Source: Azospirillum rugosum
GTDB lineage: Bacteria > Pseudomonadota > Alphaproteobacteria > Azospirillales > Azospirillaceae
Assembly: GCF_017876155.1 (NCBI RefSeq)
Contig: NZ_JAGINP010000014.1
Span: forward strand, 62,001-126,000
DNA length: 64,000 nucleotides
Direction: 5' to 3'
The stretch's first letter is position 1. Each line of letters opens with the position of its first letter. Position numbers and translations under genes: made by a program. The notes below the pieces were generated by a model. The model was not told the DNA's origin. It was given only the letters and a program-made list of their open reading frames with translations, and did no database searches. This document shows positions 1-9,281 of the stretch, piece after piece.

Positions 1-1614
1 GCACTCCGCCGAGTCCAGCAGGCCGTTGGCGGCCTTTTCCGTTTCCAGGGCCGACGCGGATACTTCGGTGATGCTGCTGGAGACTTGCTGGGTGCCGAGC
101 GCCGCTTCGCCGGCGCTGCGGGCGATCTCGCCGGTCGCGGCCCCCTGCTGCTGCACCGCCGCGGCGATGGAGGTGCCGATCTCGTCGCTGCGCGCGATGA
201 TGCTGGCGATTTCCCGTATCGTGAAAATCGCCTGCTGCGAGGCCTGCTGCACCTCGGCGATCTGCTCGGTGATCTCTTCCGTGGCGCGGGCGGTCTGGCC
301 GGCCAGCGACTTCACCTCGCCGGCGACCACGGCGAAGCCCTTGCCCATCTCGCCGGCGCGCGCCGCCTCGATGGTGGCGTTGAGCGCCAGCAGGTTGGTC
401 TGGCTGGCGATGCTGGTGATCAGGTCGGCGACCTCGTTGATCTTCTGCGCCGCCTGGCCGAGCCCGTCGATTCGCTCGCTCGCCGCGCGGGAGGCTTCGA
501 CCGCCTCGTTGGAGATGCGGGAGGAGGCGGTGACCTGCGTGCCGATCTCCGCGATGGCGCTGCTCAGCTGCTCCGCCGCCGAGGCGACGGTCTGCACGTT
601 CACGGAGGCCTGCTGCGACGCCCCGGCGACGGAGGCCGCCTCGCGCATGTTGCGGTCGGCGGTGCTGGACAGCGACCGGGCGGTGCCCTCCAGGGCGCGC
701 ACGGCCCGGCCGACGGTGTCGACCATGGCCGTCACGGTGGCGTCGAACCGCTCCGTCAGCCGTTCCAGCGCGCGGGCGCGCTGCTCGGTCACCCGGTGCT
801 CCACCTGCTGACGTTCCCAGTGGCGGCGCAGCTCGATCTGGTTCTGCCGGAACACCTCGACGGTGCGCGCCATGACGCCGATCTCGTCGCCGCGCCCCGT
901 GCCGGGCACCGCCGCGGCGGTGTCCCCGTCGGCGAGGCCGCGCATCACGCCGGTCATCACGCGCAGCGGGCGCACGATGGCGCGGCTGACCAGCAGCCCG
1001 ACGGTGCCGGCGCCGAGCGCGATCAGCAGCCCCAGCCCGCCCAGCGCCAGCCCGGCCTCGCGGAAGGCGGCGCCGACGTCGTCCACGTAGATGCCGGACC
1101 CGATCAGCCAGCCCCAGGGCTCGAACCCGCGCACGTAGGAGATCTTCGGCACCGGCTCGGCCGATCCGGGCTTGGGCCACAGGTAATCGACGAAGCCGGC
1201 CCCGGCGGTCTTCACCGTGCGGGCGAATTCGATGAACAGAAGCTTGCCGTTGGGATCGGAGGCCCGCGCCAGATCCTGCCCCTCCATCTCCGGCTTGATC
1301 GGGTGCATGATCATGCGCGGGGTCAGGTCGGTGACGAAGAAATACTCCTCCCCGGCGTAGCGCAGGCGGCGCAGCGCCTCCTTCGCCCCCGCCTGGGCGG
1401 CGTCGCGGCTGAGCGCTCCTGAGCGCTCCATCGCCTCGAAATGGGTCAGCACGCCGTGGGCGACCTCGACGACGCTGCGCGTCTTGTCCTGCCGGTCCTT
1501 CATCATTTCGGCGCGCAGACTGTACAGGCTGGCGGCCGCGACCAGGGCGAGGCCGACGGCCGCCGCCCCGAGAATGACGGAAATCTTCCCCCTGATGCTG
1601 ATTCGCTCGAACAC
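1..1614 (-). CDS. Methyl-accepting chemotaxis protein with Cache sensor (3' end cut by window)
   Basis: The reading frame starts at a GTG (1612-1614) and stays open to base 1, so the C-terminus lies outside the window. The order is an N-terminal membrane segment (residues about 10-30), a periplasmic single-Cache-type region with LRYAGEEYFFV and FEPWGWLIGSGIY motifs typical of sCache_2 receptors, a second membrane segment near residue 195, a HAMP region, then the signalling hairpin tip with IASQTNLLALNATIEAARAG. Receptors of this build sit in the inner membrane and signal through CheW/CheA. The ligand cannot be read from sequence; sCache_2 domains often bind small organic acids. A GGAG lies about 7 bases upstream of the GTG, which supports this start. 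Annotated as partial. Confidence 0.9.
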   Translation of the reverse strand, partial: MFERISIRGKISVILGAAAVGLALVAAASLYSLRAEMMKDRQDKTRSVVEVAHGVLTHFEAMERSGALSRDAAQAGAKEALRRLRYAGEEYFFVTDLTPRMIMHPIKPEMEGQDLARASDPNGKLLFIEFARTVKTAGAGFVDYLWPKPGSAEPVPKISYVRGFEPWGWLIGSGIYVDDVGAAFREAGLALGGLGLLIALGAGTVGLLVSRAIVRPLRVMTGVMRGLADGDTAAAVPGTGRGDEIGVMARTVEVFRQNQIELRRHWERQQVEHRVTEQRARALERLTERFDATVTAMVDTVGRAVRALEGTARSLSSTADRNMREAASVAGASQQASVNVQTVASAAEQLSSAIAEIGTQVTASSRISNEAVEASRAASERIDGLGQAAQKINEVADLITSIASQTNLLALNATIEAARAGEMGKGFAVVAGEVKSLAGQTARATEEITEQIAEVQQASQQAIFTIREIASIIARSDEIGTSIAAAVQQQGAATGEIARSAGEAALGTQQVSSSITEVSASALETEKAANGLLDSAEC

Positions 1615-1890
1615 CTGCGCTCCTCCGGTCACGAATTCTTTCCGATGCGTCGTTGTGCCGGCGCGCGTGCGCACCGGTTCGGAACGGAAATCGTCCGTTC
1701 CGCCGATCGGTTAATTTTTTGTCACAGACTCGCGCTAAGAGACGTCGCCGTCAAGGCGCATCAACCAACGGTGCAAATTGCCGCAGGCGGGGCGCCCGAT
1801 GCAATGCGGCGGCGCAGGGCGGCCGGAACGGCGAAGCGGGAGGCCGGAGCCTCCCGCCGCCTGTCCGTCAAAGAAAAGAACCGCGTGCGC

Positions 1891-2628
1891 TTACAGCACG
1901 GTCAGCATGCTGGCGACCAGCGGGTGCCGCACGATGTCCGTGTCGCCCAGGCGGACCACCGCGATGCCCTCCACCGCCTCCAGCCGGCGCGCGATGTCGG
2001 CCAGCCCCGACAGGTTGTCGAGCAGGTCGGACTGGTCCGGGTCGCCGGTCAGCACCATCGTGGAATGCCACCCGAGCCGGGTCAGCAGCATCTTGATCTG
2101 GGCGTAGGTGCAGTTCTGCGCCTCGTCGATCACCACGAAGGCGTTGTTCAGCGTGCGGCCGCGCATGAAGCCCACGGGCGCGATCTCGATCGTGCCTTCG
2201 GCCATCAGCGTGCGCAGGCGCTTGGCGCCCAGCCGCTCGCTGAGCGCGTCGTAGAGCGGGCGCAGGAAGGGGGCCATCTTCTCCTGCAGGTCGCCCGGCA
2301 GGTAGCCCAGGCTCTCCCCGGCCTCCACCGCCGGGCGGGAGAGCACGATGCGGTCGACCTTGCCGCCCTCCAGCGCCTCGACCGCGGAGGAGATGGCCAG
2401 ATAGGTCTTGCCGGTGCCCGCCGGGCCCAGCGCCACCACCAGATTGTGATCTGAGATCGCCTCCATCAGCCTTCCCTGGTTGGGGCTCTGGGGCTTGACC
2501 TTGCGGAGATAGCTCTGGTCGCGGCGCTCCATCCCGCCCAGCGGATCCCAGCCGGTGGCCGGGAACAGCGGGTGGACCTTCGACTCGGTCGTCGTGACAG
2601 CGCTGCCTTTGCTCTGGCGCTTGGCCAT
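1891..2628 (-). CDS. phoH: PhoH family P-loop ATPase
   Basis: 245 aa. A single PhoH domain covers most of the protein: Walker A GPAGTGKT at residues 68-75, Walker B VVIDEAQN at 165-172, and the PhoH-typical SRPAVEAGESLGYLPGD and TGDPDQSDL segments. PhoH proteins are cytoplasmic ATPases, some fused to RNase/PIN domains; this one has no such fusion and its physiological role is not established. A GAGGAG sequence 6 bases upstream supports the start. A strong intrinsic terminator on the same strand lies only about 55 bases upstream of the ATG, which implies either a promoter squeezed into that gap or attenuation. Confidence 0.9.
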   Translation of the reverse strand: MAKRQSKGSAVTTTESKVHPLFPATGWDPLGGMERRDQSYLRKVKPQSPNQGRLMEAISDHNLVVALGPAGTGKTYLAISSAVEALEGGKVDRIVLSRPAVEAGESLGYLPGDLQEKMAPFLRPLYDALSERLGAKRLRTLMAEGTIEIAPVGFMRGRTLNNAFVVIDEAQNCTYAQIKMLLTRLGWHSTMVLTGDPDQSDLLDNLSGLADIARRLEAVEGIAVVRLGDTDIVRHPLVASMLTVL

Positions 2629-3526
2629 GTCGCTCTCCTCACGTCACGTTGGTGGGCGGCACTCCCGGGGCACGGGAACCCGGCACAAAAAAAACCCCCC
2701 GCAAGCGGGAGGTCCAAAACGTCGCAGGGCGACGGGTGTGCCTGGAGATGTGCCGGGAGCAGGCTTGCCGGTGCGAGGTGCCGCGTCGAGCCGCCGGACC
2801 CGGGTGCGGGTGCCGGCAATGCGAATGCCGACGGCGATCGGACGCGGATGAACGAAGGAAGGTGCAAGCAGACCTCTTCGCCAATGGGTGAACCTCGCAA
2901 CGTCAACCTTACCCGTTGTAACGCTTGACGTCAGGGAAAATTGCGGGGGTCGCAAAAGATTCACACAAGATGTTGTGGAAGAGTCGCAGGTGGCACCGAT
3001 GCCCCGAAGGGAGTACCCGATGGGACGCGATGCACCGGAAAGCGGTGCCCCGCAGGCGCCGGGCACCCTTTCGCGCTGCTGCGGCGCGACGCGTGGTCGC
3101 AGGGGAGCGGCGCTGTCCGCGGGGCGCATCGGCCCGCCTGAATCGAACGGCGCAAAACCAGCGCGGCGCGTGCCGCGCGGCGTTGTGGTGCGCCCGAGGC
3201 GAAAGGGCATAGGCCAACGAAACCCTTTGCCGGTGAATATCTCTTCCGGTACCATACTTTGTGGTGGGTCGGGGGGCCGCCGCAACAGATTGGCGCAATC
3301 TGGGACGGCATCCGGACGCTCTTTCGGATAGTCGCGGCGGTCCGGCGGACCGTCGATTCACGGTGTCCGATGCGCGCCCGGCGGATGTCACTCCATCACA
3401 GGCCGGAAGTGCTTGAACGGACCGGGTGTGCGCCGCTAGAACGCGGATGGGTTGACCTTCCGCCCTGGCGCTGTGCCGATGGGAGCCAGACGGCGGACGA
3501 GACGGATTCGGCGGGACACAATCAGG
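2629..3526. other. Long intergenic region between phoH and minC
   Basis: About 900 bases without a convincing gene. Apart from the phoH-proximal terminator-like hairpin I see no coding sequence with plausible codon use or family similarity. The right part must contain the minCDE promoter, but no clear -35/-10 pair was identified. Confidence 0.5.
2684..2712 (-). terminator. Intrinsic terminator or attenuator just upstream of phoH
   Basis: Read on the minus strand it is CCTCCCGC-TTGC-GGGGGG followed by a run of eight T residues. It points toward phoH and ends about 55 bases before its start codon, so it would stop any transcript entering phoH from upstream. Confidence 0.7.
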
Positions 3527-4294
3527 ATGGCAGCGGTGAACAGCGCCAGGCAGGGAGCCGAACGGGACGTTCCGTTCCAGTTGCGTGGCAATTCCTTCAC
3601 CATGATGGTGCTGAAGGTGATCGACCCGGCGTCGCCGGAGTTCTTTCCGCAGCTTTCCGTCAAGGTGCGTCAGGCGCCGAACTTTTTCCGGAACGCGCCG
3701 GTCGTTCTCGACTTCGAGGAGCTGACCGAGGAGACGCCGCGCTTCGACGTGGCGGCGCTGGTGACCAACCTGCGCGCGCTCTACCTGCTGCCGGTCGGCT
3801 TCCAGGGCGGTCCGCGCGCCGTGCAGGAGGGCGCGCTGGCGTCCGGGCTGACGCCGATGCCCGCCGGCCGCGCCGCCAAGATGGAGGCCGCCGCGCGCGG
3901 CGCCGAGCCGCAGGCGGGCAACCCCGCCGCCCCGGCGCAGCCGGTCGCCCCGCCGGAGCCGATCTACCGCGCGACCCTGGTGGTGACGGAACCCGTCCGG
4001 TCCGGCCAGCAGATCTACGCGGAGAAGACGGACCTGGTCATCACCGCCCCGGTGTCGCCGGGCGCCGAGGTGGTGGCCGACGGCCACATCCATGTCTATG
4101 GTGCGCTGCGCGGTCGGGCGCTGGCCGGCGTGTCCGGCGACACCAACGCGCGCATCTTCTGCCACAGCCTGGAGGCGGAGGTCGTCTCGGTCGCCGGGCT
4201 GTACCGTGTCGCCGAGGATTTCGGCGACGACGTGCTGAAGAAGCCGGTGCAGATCTTCCTGCGCGACGGCTACCTGCGCATGGAGCCCTTATGA
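3527..4294 (+). CDS. minC: Septum site-determining protein MinC
   Basis: 255 aa. First gene of minCDE. The N-terminal domain (about residues 10-105; FQLRGNSFTMMVLKV) binds FtsZ. The C-terminal beta-helix domain (about 150-250) carries the MinC signature VVADGHIHVYGALRGRALAG. MinC blocks FtsZ assembly away from midcell and is positioned by MinD. The linker (about 105-150) is long and rich in Ala and Pro. I chose the ATG at 3527 because conserved MinC sequence begins about 15 residues later; an in-frame upstream extension exists but looks non-coding. minD follows after about 95 bases. Confidence 0.92.
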   Translation: MAAVNSARQGAERDVPFQLRGNSFTMMVLKVIDPASPEFFPQLSVKVRQAPNFFRNAPVVLDFEELTEETPRFDVAALVTNLRALYLLPVGFQGGPRAVQEGALASGLTPMPAGRAAKMEAAARGAEPQAGNPAAPAQPVAPPEPIYRATLVVTEPVRSGQQIYAEKTDLVITAPVSPGAEVVADGHIHVYGALRGRALAGVSGDTNARIFCHSLEAEVVSVAGLYRVAEDFGDDVLKKPVQIFLRDGYLRMEPL

Positions 4295-4388
4295 CCGGCC
4301 GGTCGTGGCTGATGTGTGTGCCAGATGTGCATTGAGTGTGTAACCGGGTTTGTTGGCGGCAACTTTTAGGAATGTGGGAGAAGCTCCG

Positions 4389-5204
4389 TTGGGCAAGATC
4401 ATCGTCATGACTTCCGGCAAGGGCGGCGTCGGCAAGACGACCTCCTCCGCCGCTTTCGCGACCGGACTCGCCTTGCGCGGCTTCAAGACGGTCGTCATCG
4501 ACTTCGACGTGGGCCTGCGCAACCTCGACCTGGTCATGGGCTGCGAGCGGCGCGTGGTGTTCGACTTCATCAACGTCATCAACGGCGAGGCGAAGCTGAA
4601 CCAGGCGCTGATCAAGGACAAGCGCATCGACAACCTGTACATCCTTCCGACCTCGCAGACCCGCGACAAGGACGCCCTGACCAAGGAGGGCGTCGAGAAG
4701 GTCCTGAACGAGCTGTCGAAGGAGTTCGACTACATCCTGTGCGACAGCCCGGCGGGCATCGAGCGCGGCGCGCTGATGTCGCTGTACTTCGCCGATCACG
4801 CGATCATCGTGACCAACCCCGAGGTCTCCTCGGTGCGCGACAGCGACCGCATCCTGGGCGTGCTGAACAGCAAGTCGCGCCGCGCGGAGCGGGGCGAGGA
4901 GCCGGTCACCCAGCAGCTCCTGCTGACCCGCTACGACCCGGAGCGGGTGGAGCGCGGCGAGATGCTGAAGGTCGACGACGTGCTGGAGATCCTGGCGATC
5001 CCGCTGCTCGGCGTCATTCCGGAAAGCCAGGCCGTGCTGCGCGCCTCCAACGTCGGCATGCCGGTCATCCTGGACGAGCATTCGAACGCCGGCCAGGCCT
5101 ACATCGACGCGGTCGGCCGCTTCCTGGGCGAGGATCTGGAGCACCGCTTCGTCTCCGTTCCGAAGAAGGGCCTGTTCAGCCGCCTGCTGCGGAGGACCGC
5201 ATGA
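4389..5204 (+). CDS. minD: Septum site-determining ATPase MinD
   Basis: 271 aa, normal MinD length. It starts at TTG (4389), which places the deviant Walker A GKGGVGKTT at residues 10-18, as in other MinD proteins. GGGAG eight bases upstream supports this start over the in-frame ATG at 4350. The C-terminus KKGLFSRLLRR is the amphipathic membrane-targeting helix. MinD binds membrane as an ATP dimer, recruits MinC and is released by MinE. The stop codon overlaps the minE start (ATGA), so the two genes are probably translationally coupled. Confidence 0.95.
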   Translation: MGKIIVMTSGKGGVGKTTSSAAFATGLALRGFKTVVIDFDVGLRNLDLVMGCERRVVFDFINVINGEAKLNQALIKDKRIDNLYILPTSQTRDKDALTKEGVEKVLNELSKEFDYILCDSPAGIERGALMSLYFADHAIIVTNPEVSSVRDSDRILGVLNSKSRRAERGEEPVTQQLLLTRYDPERVERGEMLKVDDVLEILAIPLLGVIPESQAVLRASNVGMPVILDEHSNAGQAYIDAVGRFLGEDLEHRFVSVPKKGLFSRLLRRTA

Positions 5205-5599
5205 GCATCTTCAGCTTCTTCCGGTCCGCCCCGCGCCCATCGGCCGTCCAGGCCAAGGAGCGGCTGCAGATCGTCATGGCCCACGAGCGCGCCGGGCGCT
5301 CCGGGCCGGACTATCTGCCGATGCTTCAGCAGGAGCTTCTGGCCGTCATCGCCAAGTACATCGACATCGACCAGAACAAGGTCGAGGTGAAGCTGGACCG
5401 CGGCGGCGACTGCTCGACCCTGGAGCTGAACATCGAGCTTCCGGCGCGCGAGGCCGCCAAGGCCCTGAAGGAGGCCGCCAAGGCGGCGGTCGGCAAGGCG
5501 AACGGCGGCGCCGCTGCCGATGACGACGAGTCGTCCGATTCCGTCAAGATGGCGGCCGGCGGCGCGCTCACCAACGGCGGCATCAAGAAGCGCCGCTGA
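5201..5599 (+). CDS. minE: Cell division topological specificity factor MinE, extended C-terminus
   Basis: 132 aa, whereas typical MinE is about 88 aa. The N-terminal membrane helix (MSIFSFF), the MinD-stimulating segment (AKERLQIVMAHERAG, about residues 18-32) and the topological specificity domain (to about residue 83) are all present. The last 45-50 residues form an extra tail, first Ala/Lys-rich and helical, then acidic and Gly-rich, ending in basic residues. The role of the tail is unknown. The gene overlaps minD by 4 bases. Confidence 0.92.
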   Translation: MSIFSFFRSAPRPSAVQAKERLQIVMAHERAGRSGPDYLPMLQQELLAVIAKYIDIDQNKVEVKLDRGGDCSTLELNIELPAREAAKALKEAAKAAVGKANGGAAADDDESSDSVKMAAGGALTNGGIKKRR

Positions 5600-5624
5600 C
5601 GAACCCGGGCCGCAGGTGGGGGCC

Positions 5625-5700
5625 GTAGGTTGGGTGGAGGCGCAGCCGAAACCCAACAGCCCCCGCGTTCCCGGCCATGTCGGGTTTCACCCAACCTGCG
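5625..5700. repeat. Palindromic repeat element, copy 1
   Basis: Left arm GTAGGTTGGGTG, then GAGGCGCAGCCG and AAACCCAAC; right arm GGGTTT-CACCCAACCTGC. The same element occurs at 16246-16329. It lies directly after minE and could act as a transcript-end hairpin. Confidence 0.75.
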
Positions 5701-5858
5701 CATCCCACGCCGAAACGGCGAATTCGCCTTATACTTCCGGCCATAGCCCGGCCCTCGCGCCCGCTTTGAACCTCCGTGCGGGTTTACCTCCGTCGTTCGA
5801 AGGGGTATCAACGAATCAGAGCCCCGCCGGGGCGGCGTTGCAGGGGGAGTGGCGGCCG

Positions 5859-7226
5859 ATGTTCCTCGATTGCTCGCGTCTGATCGTCGGCAACCAGCCG
5901 CGCCTGTCCAACGGCATCGCCGTCACCGACGTGGACGGCGACGGCGCGTTCGAGCTGGTGGTCACCGGCTACGGCACCAACAACCTGATCCTGAAATGGG
6001 ACGGCGAGAAGCTGGTGGACATCGCCAGCCCGCTGCTGGCCGACGCCGCCGGCTGCACGGTCGCCATCACCGCCGCGGACGTGGACGGCGACGGGCGGGA
6101 AGAGCTGTACGTCCTCAACTCCGACTGCGCCAGCGGGCCGAAGGAGATGGGCGACCGGCTGTTCGCCTGCTTCGGCAAGCACTGGATCGACCTGCTGGCC
6201 CAGCCGGAGAACGCCGGCATGGCCAACCGCGTCGCCGGCCGCTCGGTGGTCGCCATGGACCGGCACGGGCACGGCCGCTACGGCTTCGTCGTGGCCGCCG
6301 ACGGCGGGCCGTTCCGCCTGTTCGAGCTGAGCCGGCGCGGCCGGCTGGAGGACGCGGCGGAGGAGGCCGGGATCGACCTGATCGCCGCCGGGCGCGGGCT
6401 GGTCTGCCTGCCCTTCCTGTCCGACCGCATGGACCTGTTCGCCTGCAACGAGGGCGGGCCGAACTTCCTGTTCCGCAACCTGGGTGACGGAACCTTCGAG
6501 GAGATCGCGGAGGAGCGCGGCATCGCCGATTCCCGCTTCGCCGGGCGCGCGGTGGCGACGCTGGACACCGACGGCGGCGCCTTCGACCTGCTGGTCGGCA
6601 CCTGGGAAGGGCCGCAGCGCCTGTTTCGCCAACGCTCCGGCGGCGGCTTCGTCGACGAGGCCACCGGCGAGATGTCGATGCCCGGCCGCGTGTCCACGGT
6701 CATCGCCGCGGATTTCGACAATGACGGCTACGAGGAGCTGTTCTTCAACCTGCACGGCGAGCCGAATCGCCTGTTCGGCTGGCGCAACGACGAATGGCAG
6801 CCGCTGGAGCTGGGCGACGCGCTGGAGCCGAAGGGCAACGGGACCGGGGCGGTGGTGGCGGACATCGACGGCGACGGGCGGCTCGAGCTGCTGGTCGCCC
6901 ACGGCGGCGGCGGTCCCGCCCAGCCGCTGTCGCTCTACCGCACGGCGGCGACCGGCAACGGCTGGGTCCGCGTGCTGCCGCTGACCCCCTACGGCGCGCC
7001 GGCGCGCGGCGCGGTGGTCAGCTGCACGGCCGGCGGGCGCCGGCAGCGCCGGGCGGTCTGCGGCGGGTCGGGCTACCTGTGCCAGATGGAGCCGGTCGCC
7101 CATTTCGGGCTGGGTCCCCTGCACGCGGTGGAGCAGATCGAGGTGCGCTGGCCGGACGGCACCATCGCCATCATCGACAATCCGCCGACCGGCCGTGTGC
7201 TGACCGTTCCATACCCGCCGGAGTGA
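5859..7226 (+). CDS. FG-GAP/VCBS repeat protein with C-terminal ASPIC/UnbV domain
   Basis: 455 aa. At least four FG-GAP calcium-binding-type repeats are visible (DVDGDGAFELVV near residue 25, DVDGDGREELYV near 75, DFDNDGYEELFF near 290, DIDGDGRLELLV near 335). They are followed by an ASPIC/UnbV domain at the C-terminus (GLGPLHAVEQIEVRWPDG). The family is a predicted beta-propeller related to human CRTAC1; the bacterial role is unknown. No signal peptide is visible at the chosen ATG, which has GGGAG about 9 bases upstream. A longer in-frame extension exists but crosses repeat copy 1 and is unlikely to be translated. Confidence 0.85.
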   Translation: MFLDCSRLIVGNQPRLSNGIAVTDVDGDGAFELVVTGYGTNNLILKWDGEKLVDIASPLLADAAGCTVAITAADVDGDGREELYVLNSDCASGPKEMGDRLFACFGKHWIDLLAQPENAGMANRVAGRSVVAMDRHGHGRYGFVVAADGGPFRLFELSRRGRLEDAAEEAGIDLIAAGRGLVCLPFLSDRMDLFACNEGGPNFLFRNLGDGTFEEIAEERGIADSRFAGRAVATLDTDGGAFDLLVGTWEGPQRLFRQRSGGGFVDEATGEMSMPGRVSTVIAADFDNDGYEELFFNLHGEPNRLFGWRNDEWQPLELGDALEPKGNGTGAVVADIDGDGRLELLVAHGGGGPAQPLSLYRTAATGNGWVRVLPLTPYGAPARGAVVSCTAGGRRQRRAVCGGSGYLCQMEPVAHFGLGPLHAVEQIEVRWPDGTIAIIDNPPTGRVLTVPYPPE

Positions 7227-7423
7227 GCGTCGCACGGGGCGCCGTGACGGACGATATTTCCGCAAGGCAACAAATTTAAACTTTTCTGAAACGGCGGCCG
7301 ACCTTAATTTGCGGGTGCCCGCGGGGTCCTGTCCGGGATCTTGCGGGAAGGGAAATGTCTGCCCTGTAACGAAACCCGAACGATAGGGGGCGCCGTTCCC
7401 GGTGGACGGCGGCCGCAGGCACC

Positions 7424-7948
7424 ATGGCACCACGCGATGTTCCCCTGACCGGGGTGGAGCGGTTCTTCGACAACGACGAGGTCATCGTCTCCAAGACCGA
7501 CCTGAAGGGCCGCATCACCTACGCCAACCGGGTCTTCCAGCGGGTGGCCGGCTACACCGAGTCGGAGCTGATGGGGGCGCCGCACTCCATCGTCCGCCAC
7601 CCGGACATGCCGCGCTGCGTGTTCAAGCTGCTGTGGGATACGCTGGGGGCCGGGCAGGAGATTTTCGCCTACGTCGTCAACCGGGCGAAGAACGGCGACC
7701 ATTACTGGGTCTTCGCGCACGTCACGCCCAGCTACGACGTCAACGGCCAGCTCATCGGCTACCACTCCTCGCGCCGGGTGCCGGAGCGGGCGGCGATCGA
7801 CAAGGTCGTGCCGCTCTACCGCACGCTGCTGGACATCGAGAACAAGCACGCCGACCGCAAGCAGGGCATGAACGACGCCTTCGCCGCCGTCGTCGCCCTG
7901 CTGACGGAGAAGGGGATCGGGTATGACGAATTCGTCTTCTCTCTCTAG
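7424..7948 (+). CDS. Aer-like PAS domain protein
   Basis: 174 aa. One PAS domain (about residues 15-125) resembles that of the aerotaxis receptor Aer, with KTDLKGRITYANRVF, the HPDMPRCVFKLLWDTL segment and NRAKNGDHYWVFAHVTP, so an FAD cofactor is plausible (inference). There is no membrane segment or signalling domain. The 3' end overlaps the next gene, a chemoreceptor, by 26 bases in another frame, so the pair looks like a two-protein aerotaxis or redox-taxis receptor. Confidence 0.85.
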   Translation: MAPRDVPLTGVERFFDNDEVIVSKTDLKGRITYANRVFQRVAGYTESELMGAPHSIVRHPDMPRCVFKLLWDTLGAGQEIFAYVVNRAKNGDHYWVFAHVTPSYDVNGQLIGYHSSRRVPERAAIDKVVPLYRTLLDIENKHADRKQGMNDAFAAVVALLTEKGIGYDEFVFSL

Positions 7949-9233
7949 GGCCTTCGCCCTGGGGGCGGTGGCTGCCGCTCTGGTCGCAGCGCTGCTGGCG
8001 GTCGCGGCCGCCGGTTTCGGCGGGATCGGTGTCCGGCTGGCGCTGGGTGCTGCGGCGCTGGCGGCGCTCGCCGGGGTGCTGCTGTGCCTGGCGCGCGCCC
8101 GCGCCGCGGTGGCGCAGGCGCGGGCCGTGTGCGAGGCCGTCGCGCGCGGCGATTTCGAGGCGCGGGTCGTCCACATCCGCGAGGGCGGCGACCTGGGCGC
8201 GCTGATGGACGCGCTGAACGACAGCATCGACCGCACCGACGCCTTCATCCGCGAGGCGACGGCGTCGATGAGCTACGTCTCGGCCAACAAGTATTTCCGG
8301 CGCATCGTGCTGAAGGGCATGCAGGGCAACTTCCTGCACGCCAGCCGCACCATCAACAACGCCACCGACGCCATCGCCGTGAAGGTCAAGGGCTTCGCCG
8401 GCGTGACGGAGCGGTTCGAGGGCCAGATCCGCGCCGTCTGCGCGGAGGTCGCCGGCACCGCCCATCACCTGGAGCTGTCGGCGCGCACCATGGAGACGGA
8501 CGCCCAGACGGCGACCGGCAAGGCCTCCTCCGTCGCCGCGGCCGCGGCGCAGACCGGGTCCAACGTCGGCAGCGTCGCCGCCGCGACGGAGGAGCTGTCG
8601 GCCTCCATCCGCGAGATCGCCCGGCAGGTGGAGCAGGTGGCGAAGGTCGCCGCCACCGCGTCCGGCGAGGCGGAGCGGTCCAACGCGCTGGTCGCCCAGC
8701 TGTCCGACACCGCCAAGACGGTGGGGGAGGTCGTCACCCTCATCAACGACATCGCCAGCCAGACCAACCTGCTGGCGCTGAACGCCACCATCGAGGCCGC
8801 AAGGGCGGGCGAGGCGGGCAAGGGCTTCGCCGTGGTCGCGCAGGAGGTGAAGCGGCTGGCCGACCAGACGGCCAAGGCCACCGGCGACATCTCCGGCCAG
8901 ATCGCCGGCATCCAGTCCTCCACCGAGGAAGCGGTGAACTCCATCGTCGGCATCGGCCACACCATCCACGACATCAACCAGATCGCCGGCGGCATCGCGG
9001 CGGGCATCGAGCAGCAGGGCGCGGCGATCCGCGAGATCGTCTGCAACATGGACCAGGCGGCGGCCGGCACCCGCGCCGTGACCCACGACATCCAGGACGT
9101 CACCGAGGCCGCGTCCCGCACCAGCGACACCGCCCACGAGGTCTTCGCCGCGTCGGAGCAGATGACCGCCCAGGCCGACCGCCTGACGCGGGAGGTGCAG
9201 CTGTTCCTGGACGAGATGCACAAGGTCGCCTGA
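7923..9233 (+). CDS. Methyl-accepting chemotaxis protein without periplasmic sensor
   Basis: 436 aa. Two closely spaced N-terminal membrane segments (about residues 8-30 and 34-55) leave no room for a periplasmic domain. A HAMP-like helical region follows, then the signalling domain with IASQTNLLALNATIEAARAGEAG and the helices on either side. As in Aer, sensing is probably supplied by a cytoplasmic PAS domain, here encoded separately by the overlapping upstream gene. No C-terminal CheR-tethering pentapeptide is seen. Confidence 0.9.
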   Translation: MTNSSSLSRAFALGAVAAALVAALLAVAAAGFGGIGVRLALGAAALAALAGVLLCLARARAAVAQARAVCEAVARGDFEARVVHIREGGDLGALMDALNDSIDRTDAFIREATASMSYVSANKYFRRIVLKGMQGNFLHASRTINNATDAIAVKVKGFAGVTERFEGQIRAVCAEVAGTAHHLELSARTMETDAQTATGKASSVAAAAAQTGSNVGSVAAATEELSASIREIARQVEQVAKVAATASGEAERSNALVAQLSDTAKTVGEVVTLINDIASQTNLLALNATIEAARAGEAGKGFAVVAQEVKRLADQTAKATGDISGQIAGIQSSTEEAVNSIVGIGHTIHDINQIAGGIAAGIEQQGAAIREIVCNMDQAAAGTRAVTHDIQDVTEAASRTSDTAHEVFAASEQMTAQADRLTREVQLFLDEMHKVA

Positions 9234-9281
9234 GCGGGAACCGGGTACGGGGCGATTGCACGAGGGGAACACACGCCGTTC

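Noticed and set aside
85..1422. Long plus-strand open frame across the first chemoreceptor
   Set aside because: Low-complexity Arg/Gly/Ala composition typical of the antisense frame of a GC-rich gene; the minus strand encodes a clear MCP.
2713..3250. sRNA gene ending at the phoH-proximal terminator
   Set aside because: No convincing -10/-35 pair was found on the minus strand, so only the terminator is annotated.
5520..5858. Longer N-terminus for the FG-GAP protein
   Set aside because: The extension overlaps the minE 3' end and the palindromic repeat, and a good ribosome site precedes the ATG at 5859.
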